A stretch of DNA of 28,898 nucleotides from DASVHS01 sp036390755 (lineage in GTDB: Bacteria > Acidobacteriota > Thermoanaerobaculia > Gp7-AA8), in NCBI GenBank assembly GCA_036390755.1, contig DASWBH010000031.1, positions 1 to 28,898 of the forward strand. The letters are read 5' to 3'. The translations under genes were made by a program, and so were the position numbers. This document shows, piece by piece, positions 13,790 through 21,274 of this stretch. Below the pieces are notes generated by a model that worked only from the letters and a program-made list of their open reading frames with translations, ran no database searches and was not told the origin of the DNA. Position 1 is the stretch's first letter; the number at the start of each line of letters is the position of its first letter.

Positions 13790-15110
13790 ACTCCGTCACG
13801 GCGACTTCAAAGTCTGGCAACACCACCGTGGCACAACCTACGTCCGGTTGCCTCTCATCATGTTCGCCGGGCTGATGCTCGCGCTCGTCGGACTGACGGT
13901 CACGCTCTGGTCGGTCAAGCGGAAACCCGACACGTACCTGCAGGTCGGGAACGCCGGCGAGATCAGGGCGCTCATTCCGTCGATCGTCGGCATCACGCAG
14001 GGAAGCCTCGAGCAGGGCAACAAAGTCGAGGTGCTGGAGAACGGCGACGGATTCTTCCCGCGGCTGATGAGCGACATCGCCGCGGCGCGCGAGACCGTGC
14101 ACATCGAGTCGTACATCTGGTGGGACGGCGCGATGCCGCACCGTCTCGCCGAACTGCTCGCACAGAAGGCACGGCAAGGCGTCGAAGTGCGCTTGCTCGT
14201 CGACGCATCCGGCGGCCACAAGATGAGCAACGACACCGAGAAGCTGATGACGGGCGCCGGAGTGCGCGTCACGCGTTTCCACCCGATCCGTTTCAAGAAC
14301 CTCGGCCGCCTGAATAATCGCGATCACCGCAAGGAAGTGATCGTCGACGGGCAGATCGGCTACATCGGCGGCTACGGGATCGCCGACGAATGGACGGGCC
14401 ACGCGCAGGACAGGAACCACTTTCGCGACACCGGACTGCGCGTCGAAGGCCCGGTCGTGAACGATCTGCAGGGCGCGTTCTGCGAGAACTGGATCGAAGC
14501 GACCGGCGAGGTTCCCGCGGGCGTGAAGTACTTCAAGAAGCTGCCGGCGGCCGGACCGACTCCCGCCCACGTCGCCTACACGTCGCCGACCGGCAGCGTG
14601 TCATCGGTCCAGGTGCTCTACTACCTTGCCATCAAAGCGGCGCGTCACGAGATTCTCATCGAGAACCCGTACCTCTTGCCGGACCAGGACGCCATCGATG
14701 CGCTGTATGACGCAGTCCGCCGCGGAGTCTCGGTGAAGATTCTGGTTCCGGCGACGGCGTCGACCGACAGCGCGATCGTACAGCACGCCAGTCATCACCA
14801 TTTCGGCACGCTGCTCAAACGCGGCGTGCGCGTTTTCGAGTACCAGCCGACGCTCGTGCATCAGAAGCTGATGGTGGTCGACGGGTTGTGGTCGTGCGTC
14901 GGTTCGACGAACTTCGACGACCGCTCGTTCCAGCTCAACGACGAGATCAGCATGGGCGTCGTCGATACCAGCATCGCATCGCGGCTCGCGGCCGCCTTCA
15001 ACGCCGACGTCCAGAACGCGCAGGAGCGCCATTTCGACGAGTGGCAGAACCGCCCGCTTTGGCACAAGGTGGTCGACGGACTAGCATATTTGGCGCATGG
15101 TCAGCTCTAG
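13782..15110 (+). CDS. Phospholipase D-like protein, probable cardiolipin synthase (ClsB-like)
   Basis: The enzyme probably joins two phospholipids to form cardiolipin, or acts as a related phosphatidyltransferase at the inner membrane. The 442-residue protein has one N-terminal membrane helix (about 23-43) and two PLD domains. The first HKD motif is HRKEVIVD (182-189, followed by GYIGGYGIADEW). The second is HQKLMVVD (360-367, followed by VGSTNFDDRS). Both are complete H-x-K-x4-D sites. IESYIWWDG (108-116) is also typical of bacterial cardiolipin synthases. The ATG at 13782 overlaps the end of the EEP gene, whose coupling matches E. coli ybhP-clsB. A phosphatidylethanolamine-using ClsC-type activity cannot be ruled out. 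Confidence 0.88.
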   Translation: MIKLRHGDFKVWQHHRGTTYVRLPLIMFAGLMLALVGLTVTLWSVKRKPDTYLQVGNAGEIRALIPSIVGITQGSLEQGNKVEVLENGDGFFPRLMSDIAAARETVHIESYIWWDGAMPHRLAELLAQKARQGVEVRLLVDASGGHKMSNDTEKLMTGAGVRVTRFHPIRFKNLGRLNNRDHRKEVIVDGQIGYIGGYGIADEWTGHAQDRNHFRDTGLRVEGPVVNDLQGAFCENWIEATGEVPAGVKYFKKLPAAGPTPAHVAYTSPTGSVSSVQVLYYLAIKAARHEILIENPYLLPDQDAIDALYDAVRRGVSVKILVPATASTDSAIVQHASHHHFGTLLKRGVRVFEYQPTLVHQKLMVVDGLWSCVGSTNFDDRSFQLNDEISMGVVDTSIASRLAAAFNADVQNAQERHFDEWQNRPLWHKVVDGLAYLAHGQL

Positions 15111-15133
15111 GGAACCTAGCGGCCCTCAACCGA

Positions 15134-15154
15134 GGATCGAGGACCGAGGACCGA
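15134..15154 (+). repeat. Three tandem 7-base GGAYCGA units before the GNAT start
   Basis: GGATCGA, GGACCGA and GGACCGA follow one another directly (15134-15140, 15141-15147, 15148-15154). The array supplies the GAGGA Shine-Dalgarno (15146-15150), five bases before the GTG at 15156. Copy-number change would alter the ribosome-binding region but not the reading frame. Confidence 0.6.
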
Positions 15155-15155
15155 C

Positions 15156-16019
15156 GTGGTAAGCCTTCTCGTCGAGGGCCGCTGGTCGCTTCGCGCTCTC
15201 GGCGAAGAGGACGTGAAAAGCGCGATCGCATTCCTGCAGCGCGATCCCATGATCAACGTGTATCTGATGTCGCGGCTGCTCGAGGAGCGGAGCGCGGCAG
15301 CCACGCAGATTTACGCTGTCCGGCACAACCGCGCCATCGTGCTGCTCGCGTCGCTCGCCACGAACATCGTGCTCGCTGCCGATCCTGGTGAGAACGAGGA
15401 CGTTCTCGACTCGGCCATCGCCATGATCGCCGAGCGCATCGTCGCGCGCATGCTGCCGGTCCGGGCGATCATCTCGCCGGCGAACCTCGTCGAGAAGTTG
15501 TGGGCGCGGCTGCGGACACGGCTCGATCCGCCGACTGTCGTACGCATGAACCAGCCCGTGTACGCAATCCGGCGGCAGTTCAATTTCCCCGATCTGACCG
15601 AGTCGCGTTACGCGACGGTGGCGGATCTCGATCAACTCGTGCCGGCCTGCGCTGCCATGCACAAGGAAGAGGTCGGCATCGACCCGCTGGAACGGGACAC
15701 CGTCGGATACCGGGAGCGCGTCCGCGAGCTGATCGACCGGCGCCGTGCCGTGGTGCTCGTCGAGGACAGCTTCATCGCGTCGAAGTGCGAGTTCTCGGCG
15801 GTCAGCGACGACGCCGTGCAGCTGATGGGCGTCTGGACCCATCCGCAGTTCCGCCGCCGCGGCCTCGCCCGGACCTTGCTGCGGGAGGTCTGCGGTCATC
15901 TGTTCCGGCGCGGCAAGAACGTGACACTGTTTGTGAACGACTTCAACCTGCCTGCGGTCGCGCTGTATGAGTCGATCGGCTTCCAGCGGATCGGCATGAA
16001 TCGGGCCCTGATCTGGTGA
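15156..16019 (+). CDS. GNAT-family N-acetyltransferase with DUF4081-like N-terminal domain
   Basis: A 287-residue two-part protein. The N-terminal half (about 1-145) has the pattern of the DUF4081-type domain that precedes GNAT domains in some actinobacterial and other proteins. The C-terminal half (about 150-287) is a standard GNAT fold. Its acetyl-CoA loop follows LMGVWTHPQFRRRGLARTLL (RRRGLA at 233-238), and it ends with LFVNDFNLPAVALYESIGF, the usual beta-4/alpha-4 pattern. The acceptor substrate is unknown. The GTG start is supported by a GAGGA five bases upstream; that Shine-Dalgarno is part of a heptamer repeat. It stands 45 bases after the PLD gene and before the cold-shock gene. Confidence 0.85.
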   Translation: MVSLLVEGRWSLRALGEEDVKSAIAFLQRDPMINVYLMSRLLEERSAAATQIYAVRHNRAIVLLASLATNIVLAADPGENEDVLDSAIAMIAERIVARMLPVRAIISPANLVEKLWARLRTRLDPPTVVRMNQPVYAIRRQFNFPDLTESRYATVADLDQLVPACAAMHKEEVGIDPLERDTVGYRERVRELIDRRRAVVLVEDSFIASKCEFSAVSDDAVQLMGVWTHPQFRRRGLARTLLREVCGHLFRRGKNVTLFVNDFNLPAVALYESIGFQRIGMNRALIW

Positions 16020-16066
16020 AATGGCGGCCCGAACATTGCAGCATTTAGCGCGCACGCAGGCGCTTC

Positions 16067-16072
16067 GGAGGT
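16067..16072 (+). promoter_or_regulatory. Strong Shine-Dalgarno of the cold-shock gene
   Basis: GGAGGT lies four bases before the ATG at 16077. It stands out because many neighbouring genes have no Shine-Dalgarno sequence, and it fits a highly translated gene. Confidence 0.7.
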
Positions 16073-16076
16073 AGGA

Positions 16077-16298
16077 ATGCCCGAAACAGGCACGGTGAAA
16101 TGGTTCAATAACGATAAAGGATACGGATTCATCAAACGAGAAACCGGTGAAGACGTCTTCGTCCACCACACCGCCATCGTGAATCAGAGCGGCTACAGGA
16201 CGCTGAACGAAGGTGAGCGCGTCGAGTTCGACGTCACGCAGGGACCGAAGGGCCTCCAGGCCGAAAACGTGCGCCGCGCCGACCAGCAGGCGTCGTAG
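16077..16298 (+). CDS. Cold-shock domain protein (CspA family)
   Basis: A 73-residue single OB-fold protein that should bind single-stranded RNA/DNA and act as an RNA chaperone. It has both RNA-binding motifs, KGYGFI (RNP1, about 14-19) and DVFVHH (RNP2, about 26-31), after GTVKWFNNDK. The 57-base gap upstream is too short for the long thermosensor leader of enterobacterial cspA, so the gene may be constitutive. The basic tail VRRADQQAS is unremarkable. A near-perfect Shine-Dalgarno supports the start. Its stop is directly adjacent to the end of the convergent small membrane protein gene. Confidence 0.95.
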   Translation: MPETGTVKWFNNDKGYGFIKRETGEDVFVHHTAIVNQSGYRTLNEGERVEFDVTQGPKGLQAENVRRADQQAS

Positions 16299-16466
16299 CT
16301 ACTCTTCGCTGTAACGAACGAAGAACGCACCCAGCGTGGCGCCCACGGCGAGAGCCGGCAGAGCGTCGGCCTGACCTTTCAGTGCGAGCAGCACGGCCGA
16401 GAGCGCACCCGCGATGACGATGAGGGTGCGCAGAGCGAGATCTTGAAGATTGAACCGGTGTTTCAT
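16299..16466 (-). CDS. Small hydrophobic membrane protein, 55 residues
   Basis: I do not recognise this protein. From the ATG at 16466 it has a short polar start (MKHRFNLQDLALR), then two hydrophobic stretches (about 12-29 and 35-51) separated by KGQAD, ending VRYSEE. A longer in-frame reading upstream is Arg-rich and unlikely to be translated. The start is supported by an extended -10 (TGCTAAAAT, 16512-16504) placed to give a leader of about 30 bases. There is no clear Shine-Dalgarno. Codon use resembles its neighbours. Similar two-helix small proteins are often missed in annotation; the function is unknown. Confidence 0.6.
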   Translation of the reverse strand: MKHRFNLQDLALRTLIVIAGALSAVLLALKGQADALPALAVGATLGAFFVRYSEE

Positions 16467-16503
16467 TTCTGAACGGGCACTTGGACCTGCGCCCGATCCA
16501 GTT

Positions 16504-16512
16504 ATTTTAGCA
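16504..16512 (-). promoter_or_regulatory. Extended -10 promoter element TGCTAAAAT
   Basis: On the minus strand TGC plus TAAAAT reads 16512 to 16504, identical to the element at 6724-6732. It points to the 55-residue membrane protein. No clear -35 is seen, as is common for TGn-extended promoters. Confidence 0.45.
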
Positions 16513-16559
16513 GACGGCGCCGGTTTCTGGCGGTTGCGGACTGAAATAAGCTCGCGGAT

Positions 16560-16835
16560 GTGGCGAAGATCCATCGCACGATCGCCGGCAACATCGAGTT
16601 CTTTCTCGGCGCGTACTTCGTAGCGGCGTGTCTGCTCGCGACGCTTTACTTCGCGCGGATGAGCCGCCCCCATGCCGCACTCCTGGCGACGTGCGGGTTC
16701 CTCTTCGGCTGGCTGCTGGTCTTTCGGGCATCACGGCTCCTGGAGTGGAAGCCATGGATCTTCTGGCTGATGATCATCGTGCTGCTCGGCGTGACGATCG
16801 TCTGGTACGGCAGCGCAATCCTGCAGCTTCGCTGA
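16560..16835 (+). CDS. Small three-helix membrane protein, 91 residues
   Basis: No family recognised. The GTG at 16560 gives a short basic start (MAKIHRT) and three hydrophobic segments (about 10-33, 38-56 and 66-88), the last rich in Trp, Ile and Val. Positively charged residues between the helices (ARMSRPH, RASRLLEWK) suggest a defined topology. A TAAGCT hexamer ends seven bases before the GTG, fitting the leaderless pattern seen elsewhere; there is no Shine-Dalgarno. The ATG at 16558 is in another frame that does not give this product. The stop lies one base from the end of the convergent argS. Function unknown. Confidence 0.65.
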   Translation: MAKIHRTIAGNIEFFLGAYFVAACLLATLYFARMSRPHAALLATCGFLFGWLLVFRASRLLEWKPWIFWLMIIVLLGVTIVWYGSAILQLR

Positions 16836-16836
16836 C

Positions 16837-18795
16837 CTACATCCGCTCGGGGACCGGAATGCCGAGAAGGTCCAACGCACCCACGATCGTGAGCCGGAAG
16901 ATCTCCGCGCAGGCGGCGCGGCGTTGTCGCTCCGCGTCGTCCTTCTCGTTGAGGATCGGAAAGCGGTGGTAGAACGAGTTGAACTTCTGCGCGAGCTCGA
17001 AGAGATCGTGCGTGATCACCGCAAGCTCGAGCGAGTCGATGGCGCGGCGAATCGCCGAAGGCAAATCGGCGCTCCGGCGCACCAGCTCCCACATCTCGTC
17101 TGTGATTCCTTCGGTGAGCGTGAGACGATCCAGCGCGCTGTCGCTGAGCATCGGATCGACGCCGCGCTCCTGCATCTTGCGGAAGATGTTCTGCACGCGC
17201 ACGGTCGAGTACTGCAGGTACGGTCCCGTGTCGCCCTCGAACGCCAGCGCCTCGGCAAAATCGAACGCGATCACTTTATTGCGCCCATATTTCATCATGA
17301 AATAACGTAACGCTGCGATCGCCACCTGACGGCCCAGCGTGCGCGTCTCGTCGTCCGTCAACCCCTCGGACTTGCCGCCTTCGCGCACCGCTTCAGTCGC
17401 CTTCTCCTCCAGCGCGTTCATCAGGTCGTCCGCCTTGACGCCGAGCCCCTTGCGGCCGGACATCTCCACGTAGGCCCGGGCCGCATCTTCCTCCGAGATC
17501 TCCATGCCCAGCGCCTTCGCCGTCGCCGGCGTGAGCGCGACCATCTCGTACGAGAAATGGATCGAGTTCTCCGCCTCGCGCTCGTGATGGAGAAGGCGCA
17601 ACCCTTCCTTGACGACCTTCTGCAGGTATGCCTGGCGGACATCGATCACGTTGTATACGCGTCGCGCTCCGCCGAACCTCGGCGCGGCCGGCGAGCCCTC
17701 CTCCGTCGTCGTCTCCCACAGGATCCGGCGATCCGGATAGCGGAGAAACTCGCGATAGTTGAAGGTCCGATCGAGCAGTCCGAACTTCCACAGCTGATAC
17801 GCGATGTCCTTCCCGGTGTAGGTGACGGTGCCGTTCGAGCGGACGAGGATCTTGTCCGGCTCGTCCATCCCTTCGAAGTCGGCCGTCTCGGCGAGCTTCA
17901 TCACCCAGCAGCCTTTGTGCTTCCCCGCGGTCTCGTACACGACCGCGCCCGATTCCTTCAGCAGCTCGAACGCGCGCTCCCAGAAGTGCAGACCGATGAT
18001 GTCGCTCTCTTTCGGCAACAGGTCGTACTCGATGCCGAGGCGCCGCATCGTGTCGATGTGCCGATGGACGATGGCCCGGGAGACGATGCGCGAGATGCGC
18101 CAGGCCTCGCCTTCGCCGCGCTCGATTCTGTGCAGCGTGTCCATGCGCCATTGCCGCGAGTCCGGCTTCTCCGCGTAGTAGCTCGTGATCTGCGCGTACA
18201 GGTCCCAGCAGAAGTAATCAAACTTCGGATCAGCAGCGCGCGTCGCAACCTGTTCCGCCGTCTCATGGAGCAAATGCTCGAACGCGACGACGACGTCAGC
18301 GACCTGCACGCCGGTGTCGTCGATGTAGTTCTGCGTCTCGACGTGATGCCCGAGCCAGCGGAGGCAGCGCACGAGCGTGTCGCCGAGAACGGCGTTGCGG
18401 ATGTGGCCGATGTGTGCGGCTTTGTTCGGATTGATGTTCGTGTGCTCGACGATCACGCGATCGCCCGTCGCCGCCGAAGGCTCCATCACGCTGCGGATGT
18501 GCGCAGCCGCGAACGCGCCGCGATCGAAGCGGAAGTTGAGGTACCCGGCGCCTTCGACCGATACGGACTGCACCAGCATCGGCAACGTCATGTCCTTCGC
18601 CACCGCCTCAGCGATCTCGCGCGGCTTCCGCCGGAGCGCTTTCGCCAGCTCCAGACAGAGCGGCGTCGCCAGGTCGCCCATGTTCAAGCGCGGCGGAGCC
18701 TGGAGAAGAATGCGATCGACCGGGTGGCCGAACAGCGCGAGGACGCGCGACTTGAGAGTCTCGATGAGTTGTTCGGTAATTTGTTCAAGGATCAT
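16837..18795 (-). CDS. argS: Arginyl-tRNA synthetase ArgS
   Basis: ArgS charges tRNA-Arg, a class I aminoacyl-tRNA synthetase reaction in the cytoplasm. The 652-residue protein has an N-terminal Add1-like tRNA-recognition domain (about 1-95) and the ATP-binding HIGH motif in NKAAHIGHIRN (128-131). The catalytic core includes LVRSNGTVTYTGKDIAYQLWKF. The KMSKS-equivalent loop is the degenerate MSGRKGLGVKADDL, as in many ArgS proteins. The alpha-helical anticodon-binding domain ends the protein. It is longer than E. coli ArgS (577), with extra sequence in the catalytic half. The ATG at 18795 overlaps the histidine phosphatase stop (ATGA); a longer in-frame reading only runs into that gene. It is the last gene of the gpmI unit. 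Confidence 0.95.
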   Translation of the reverse strand: MILEQITEQLIETLKSRVLALFGHPVDRILLQAPPRLNMGDLATPLCLELAKALRRKPREIAEAVAKDMTLPMLVQSVSVEGAGYLNFRFDRGAFAAAHIRSVMEPSAATGDRVIVEHTNINPNKAAHIGHIRNAVLGDTLVRCLRWLGHHVETQNYIDDTGVQVADVVVAFEHLLHETAEQVATRAADPKFDYFCWDLYAQITSYYAEKPDSRQWRMDTLHRIERGEGEAWRISRIVSRAIVHRHIDTMRRLGIEYDLLPKESDIIGLHFWERAFELLKESGAVVYETAGKHKGCWVMKLAETADFEGMDEPDKILVRSNGTVTYTGKDIAYQLWKFGLLDRTFNYREFLRYPDRRILWETTTEEGSPAAPRFGGARRVYNVIDVRQAYLQKVVKEGLRLLHHEREAENSIHFSYEMVALTPATAKALGMEISEEDAARAYVEMSGRKGLGVKADDLMNALEEKATEAVREGGKSEGLTDDETRTLGRQVAIAALRYFMMKYGRNKVIAFDFAEALAFEGDTGPYLQYSTVRVQNIFRKMQERGVDPMLSDSALDRLTLTEGITDEMWELVRRSADLPSAIRRAIDSLELAVITHDLFELAQKFNSFYHRFPILNEKDDAERQRRAACAEIFRLTIVGALDLLGIPVPERM

Positions 18796-19394
18796 GACTG
18801 CTCGCAATGGGTGGTGTCGTTCCAGAGCTTCAGAACCCAACGATCGCCGCGCCGCACGAACACATTCACTGCAGCGTTGTCTTGCGCAAAATTGCGCGAG
18901 GCGGACAGCGGAAGCGCCAGCAACGCGGTCGTGGCGATGCGAATTGCGGTCCCGTGCGTCACCAGGATCGGCCGCTTCGAACCGTTGATCTGCTCGAGCG
19001 CGCGGCGCACTCGCTCGAGCACCGCGCTGTGCGACTCGCCTTCCGGGCATGGAAAATCGGGATCGTCGATCCAGCGCCGATAGTTGTCTTCATCGACTTT
19101 GCGCACCTCGAGAAAACTCTGCCCTTCCCAGCGTCCGTAGTTCATCTCGCGGAGCTCGTCGACGATGTTCACGGTCAAGCCGGTTGCGTCACTGATCTTC
19201 TGAGCGGTCGTCAGCGCGCGGTTGAGCGGCGAGGAGAAGAGCGCGTCGGGCGCAAAGCTCTTCAAACGCTCGGCCAGCCGCGCGACCTGCAGCTGCCCGC
19301 GATCGGAGAGATCGCTGTCGCCCCAGCCCTGCGCGATGCGCGCGACGTTGTCGACGGTTTCGCCGTGACGCACGAGGATCAGCTGCTCGGTCAC
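18792..19394 (-). CDS. Histidine phosphatase (dPGM/CobC superfamily)
   Basis: A 200-residue branch-1 histidine phosphatase. The phospho-accepting histidine is in LVRHGET (H10). R59 in SSPLNRALTTA, E83 in LREMNYGRWEG and H147 in LVTHGTAIR complete the usual active site. Members include phosphoglycerate mutases and various phosphatases (alpha-ribazole phosphatase, glucosyl-3-phosphoglycerate phosphatase). The short length and the LREMNYGRWEGQ pattern favour a phosphatase over a true cofactor-dependent mutase. The GTG start overlaps the gpmI stop and the stop overlaps argS, so it is translated as the middle gene of a three-gene unit. The substrate is not predictable. Confidence 0.88.
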   Translation of the reverse strand: MTEQLILVRHGETVDNVARIAQGWGDSDLSDRGQLQVARLAERLKSFAPDALFSSPLNRALTTAQKISDATGLTVNIVDELREMNYGRWEGQSFLEVRKVDEDNYRRWIDDPDFPCPEGESHSAVLERVRRALEQINGSKRPILVTHGTAIRIATTALLALPLSASRNFAQDNAAVNVFVRRGDRWVLKLWNDTTHCEQS

Positions 19395-20944
19395 GACACA
19401 GCCGAGACCGGATCGGGAACGAGCAGACTCTCGGCGGTCATCTCCTTCGGCTGATCGATGCCGAGGATGTTGAGGATGGTGGGAGCGACGTTCTCGAGCG
19501 CGCCGCCGCCCCGCAACGCGCCGAAGCGCTTCTTCGGGTCGACGAGAATCAGCGGCACGGGATTCGTCGTGTGCGCAGTGTGCGGCTGGTTCGTCGCCCG
19601 ATCGAACATCAACTCGCAGTTGCCGTGGTCGGCGGTGATCACCGCGATGCCGTTCACCTTTGCGACGGCGTCGAGGATCTTGCCGACGGCGACGTCGGTG
19701 TCGTGCACGGCCTCGACCGCGGCCTTCATCACGCCCGTGTGGCCGACCATGTCCGGGTTCGCGATGTTGAGGACGATGACGTCGTGCTTGTGCGCCTCGA
19801 TCTCCTTCACCACGCGATCCGAGAGCTCGGGCAGCGACATTTCAGGCTTCAGATCGTACGTGGCGACTTTCGGCGACGAGATGAGCACGCGCTCCTCGCC
19901 CGGGAACTGCGTATCCGATCCGCCGTTGAAGAAGAACGTGACGTGCGCGTACTTCTCGGTCTCGGCGATGCGCAGCTGCCTGAGTCCCGCGCGCGACAGC
20001 ACTTCGCCGAGGTTGTTCTTCAGTTCCTGCGGCGCGTAGACCACGGGAAGGTCGAACTTCTCGTGATAGCGGTTCATCGTCAGCAGCTTCACGTTCGGAT
20101 GAACGGTTCGTTTGAAGCCGCTGAAGTCCTCGTCCTTGAACGCGGTCACGATCTGGCGCATGCGATCCGCGCGGAAGTTGAAGAACAGCAGCGTGTCGCC
20201 GTCCTCGACTTTGCCCGGATGCGTCCCGTTCGTGTCGAGCACGGCGATCGGCTCCATGAATTCATCGGTCACGTTCTGACCGTAGAAACGGCGGACGGTC
20301 TCGATCGGCTCCCTGCTCTGCGTGCCGACGCCCAGCGTCATCAAATCGTAGCCGCGCTGCACGCGCTCCCATCGCTTGTCGCGATCCATCGTGTAGTAGC
20401 GGCCGATGATCGTGGAGAGCTTCGCCTGCGGTTTGTCTTTGATGAAGCCGAGCAGATCGGCGATGTACTTCTCGGCCGATTTCGGCGGGGTGTCGCGGCC
20501 GTCGAGAATTGCGTGGACGTACGCGTTTTTGGCGCCGACGGCAATCGCCGCCGCGATCAGTCCGTGCAGATGCTCCTGAAGCGAGTGCACGCCGCCGTCG
20601 GACAAGAGCCCCGCGAAGTGAATCGCACGCGAGCCCTTCACGCCATCGACAAAAACCGGGTTCTTCTCGAGCTCGTGCCGCGCGATCGACTTGCTGATGC
20701 GGACGATGTCCTGGTCGACGACGCGCCCTGCGCCGATGTTGAGGTGTCCGACTTCGGAGTTGCCCATCTGCCCGTCAGGCAACCCGACCGCCGCGCCGGA
20801 CGCTTCGAGCGTCGTCCAGGGACACTCGCGAAACAGGCGATCGAAGCGCGGCTTGGCCGCCTCGGCGATCGCGTTCCACTCAGGATCTTTGCGGCAGCCG
20901 AAGCCGTCGAGAACGATCAGGATGAGGAAAGGGCGCTCCGCCAT
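19391..20944 (-). CDS. gpmI: 2,3-bisphosphoglycerate-independent phosphoglycerate mutase GpmI
   Basis: GpmI interconverts 3- and 2-phosphoglycerate in glycolysis and gluconeogenesis using two metal ions (usually Mn). The 517-residue length is typical. The alkaline-phosphatase-like core shows VLDGFG (metal Asp13) and the phosphoserine motif GQMGNSEVGHLNIGAGR (S63). It also shows HAILDGRDTPPKSA of the transferase domain, NFRADRMRQI, NIANPDMVGHTG and ITADHGNCELM near the C-terminus. The ATG at 20944 is 11 bases after a TATTCT box, without a clear Shine-Dalgarno. It leads the gpmI, histidine phosphatase and argS unit, which links central carbon metabolism with translation. Confidence 0.96.
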   Translation of the reverse strand: MAERPFLILIVLDGFGCRKDPEWNAIAEAAKPRFDRLFRECPWTTLEASGAAVGLPDGQMGNSEVGHLNIGAGRVVDQDIVRISKSIARHELEKNPVFVDGVKGSRAIHFAGLLSDGGVHSLQEHLHGLIAAAIAVGAKNAYVHAILDGRDTPPKSAEKYIADLLGFIKDKPQAKLSTIIGRYYTMDRDKRWERVQRGYDLMTLGVGTQSREPIETVRRFYGQNVTDEFMEPIAVLDTNGTHPGKVEDGDTLLFFNFRADRMRQIVTAFKDEDFSGFKRTVHPNVKLLTMNRYHEKFDLPVVYAPQELKNNLGEVLSRAGLRQLRIAETEKYAHVTFFFNGGSDTQFPGEERVLISSPKVATYDLKPEMSLPELSDRVVKEIEAHKHDVIVLNIANPDMVGHTGVMKAAVEAVHDTDVAVGKILDAVAKVNGIAVITADHGNCELMFDRATNQPHTAHTTNPVPLILVDPKKRFGALRGGGALENVAPTILNILGIDQPKEMTAESLLVPDPVSAVS

Positions 20945-20955
20945 TCAGGCGCGCG

Positions 20956-20964
20956 AGAATATCA
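20956..20964 (-). promoter_or_regulatory. Extended -10 element TGATATTCT upstream of gpmI
   Basis: On the minus strand TGA plus TATTCT fits the extended -10 pattern and ends 11 bases before the gpmI ATG. The longer string TCTGATATTCT also occurs upstream of the DUF4177 gene (21216 to 21206), so the same promoter design seems to be used twice within 250 bases. Confidence 0.45.
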
Positions 20965-20974
20965 GACGTCTCCG

Positions 20975-21166
20975 TTACGAGACTTGCTTCTCGCGCTTGA
21001 AGACCATGCCGATGTGATCGGTCGCGCCGGTCTTGAAGTTGATCGAAGTGATGCTGACCAGCTCCCACCCTTCGTCGCCGAGGCGGTTGAGCTCTTCAGC
21101 GCGGCGCGGATCCATCGAGTAGTTTTCCGACCGGACGTTGATGATCTTGTATTCCCAGGTCTTCAT
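20975..21166 (-). CDS. DUF4177 family small protein
   Basis: A 63-residue soluble protein beginning MKTWEYKIINVR and containing LNRLGDEGWELVSI, the usual DUF4177 pattern (W-E-Y-K-x-I, then L-N-x-L-G-x-E-G-W-E-L-V). It ends at MVFKREKQVS. The fold is a small alpha/beta domain of unknown role. A strong GGAGGGGG Shine-Dalgarno (21180 to 21173) is six bases before the ATG, and an extended -10 lies at 21214-21206. It sits between the GDPD gene and gpmI; a separate -10 before gpmI suggests it can be expressed on its own. Confidence 0.85.
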   Translation of the reverse strand: MKTWEYKIINVRSENYSMDPRRAEELNRLGDEGWELVSITSINFKTGATDHIGMVFKREKQVS

Positions 21167-21205
21167 TGTCCGCCCCCTCCCGCGGTGCTGAATGGTTGAG
21201 GCCGA

Positions 21206-21214
21206 AGAATATCA
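21206..21214 (-). promoter_or_regulatory. Extended -10 element TGATATTCT upstream of the DUF4177 gene
   Basis: The minus-strand element matches that before gpmI over 11 bases (TCTGATATTCT). It would give a leader of about 35 bases carrying the strong GGAGGGGG Shine-Dalgarno. No -35 is evident. Confidence 0.4.
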
Positions 21215-21225
21215 GATCGCCGATG

Positions 21226-21274
21226 GCGGATCGCAGATCGCAGGTGGACCTCAGCCGTGCGATCTGCGATCCGC
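21226..21274. repeat. Perfect 17-base inverted repeat at the 3' end of the GDPD gene
   Basis: GCGGATCGCAGATCGCA (21226-21242) and its exact reverse complement (21258-21274) flank a 15-base loop. The right arm lies within the last codons of the GDPD gene. There is no T-tract on either strand, so it is not a canonical intrinsic terminator. It could be a REP-like palindrome or a stabilising 3' hairpin. Confidence 0.7.

Noticed and set aside
16020..16076. Cold-shock-type 5' leader thermosensor
   Set aside because: The gap is only 57 bases, with no stable structure or promoter that would give a long leader.
16299..16673. Longer version of the small reverse membrane protein
   Set aside because: The extra 69 residues are Arg-rich and upstream of a good promoter element; the start at 16466 fits better.
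17557..19083. 508-codon forward open frame opposite argS
   Set aside because: It is a shadow of argS and the histidine phosphatase, with no features of its own.
19571..21199. 542-codon forward open frame opposite gpmI
   Set aside because: Composition is Arg/Val/Asp/His-rich without domains, and it covers gpmI, whose active-site motifs are all present on the other strand.
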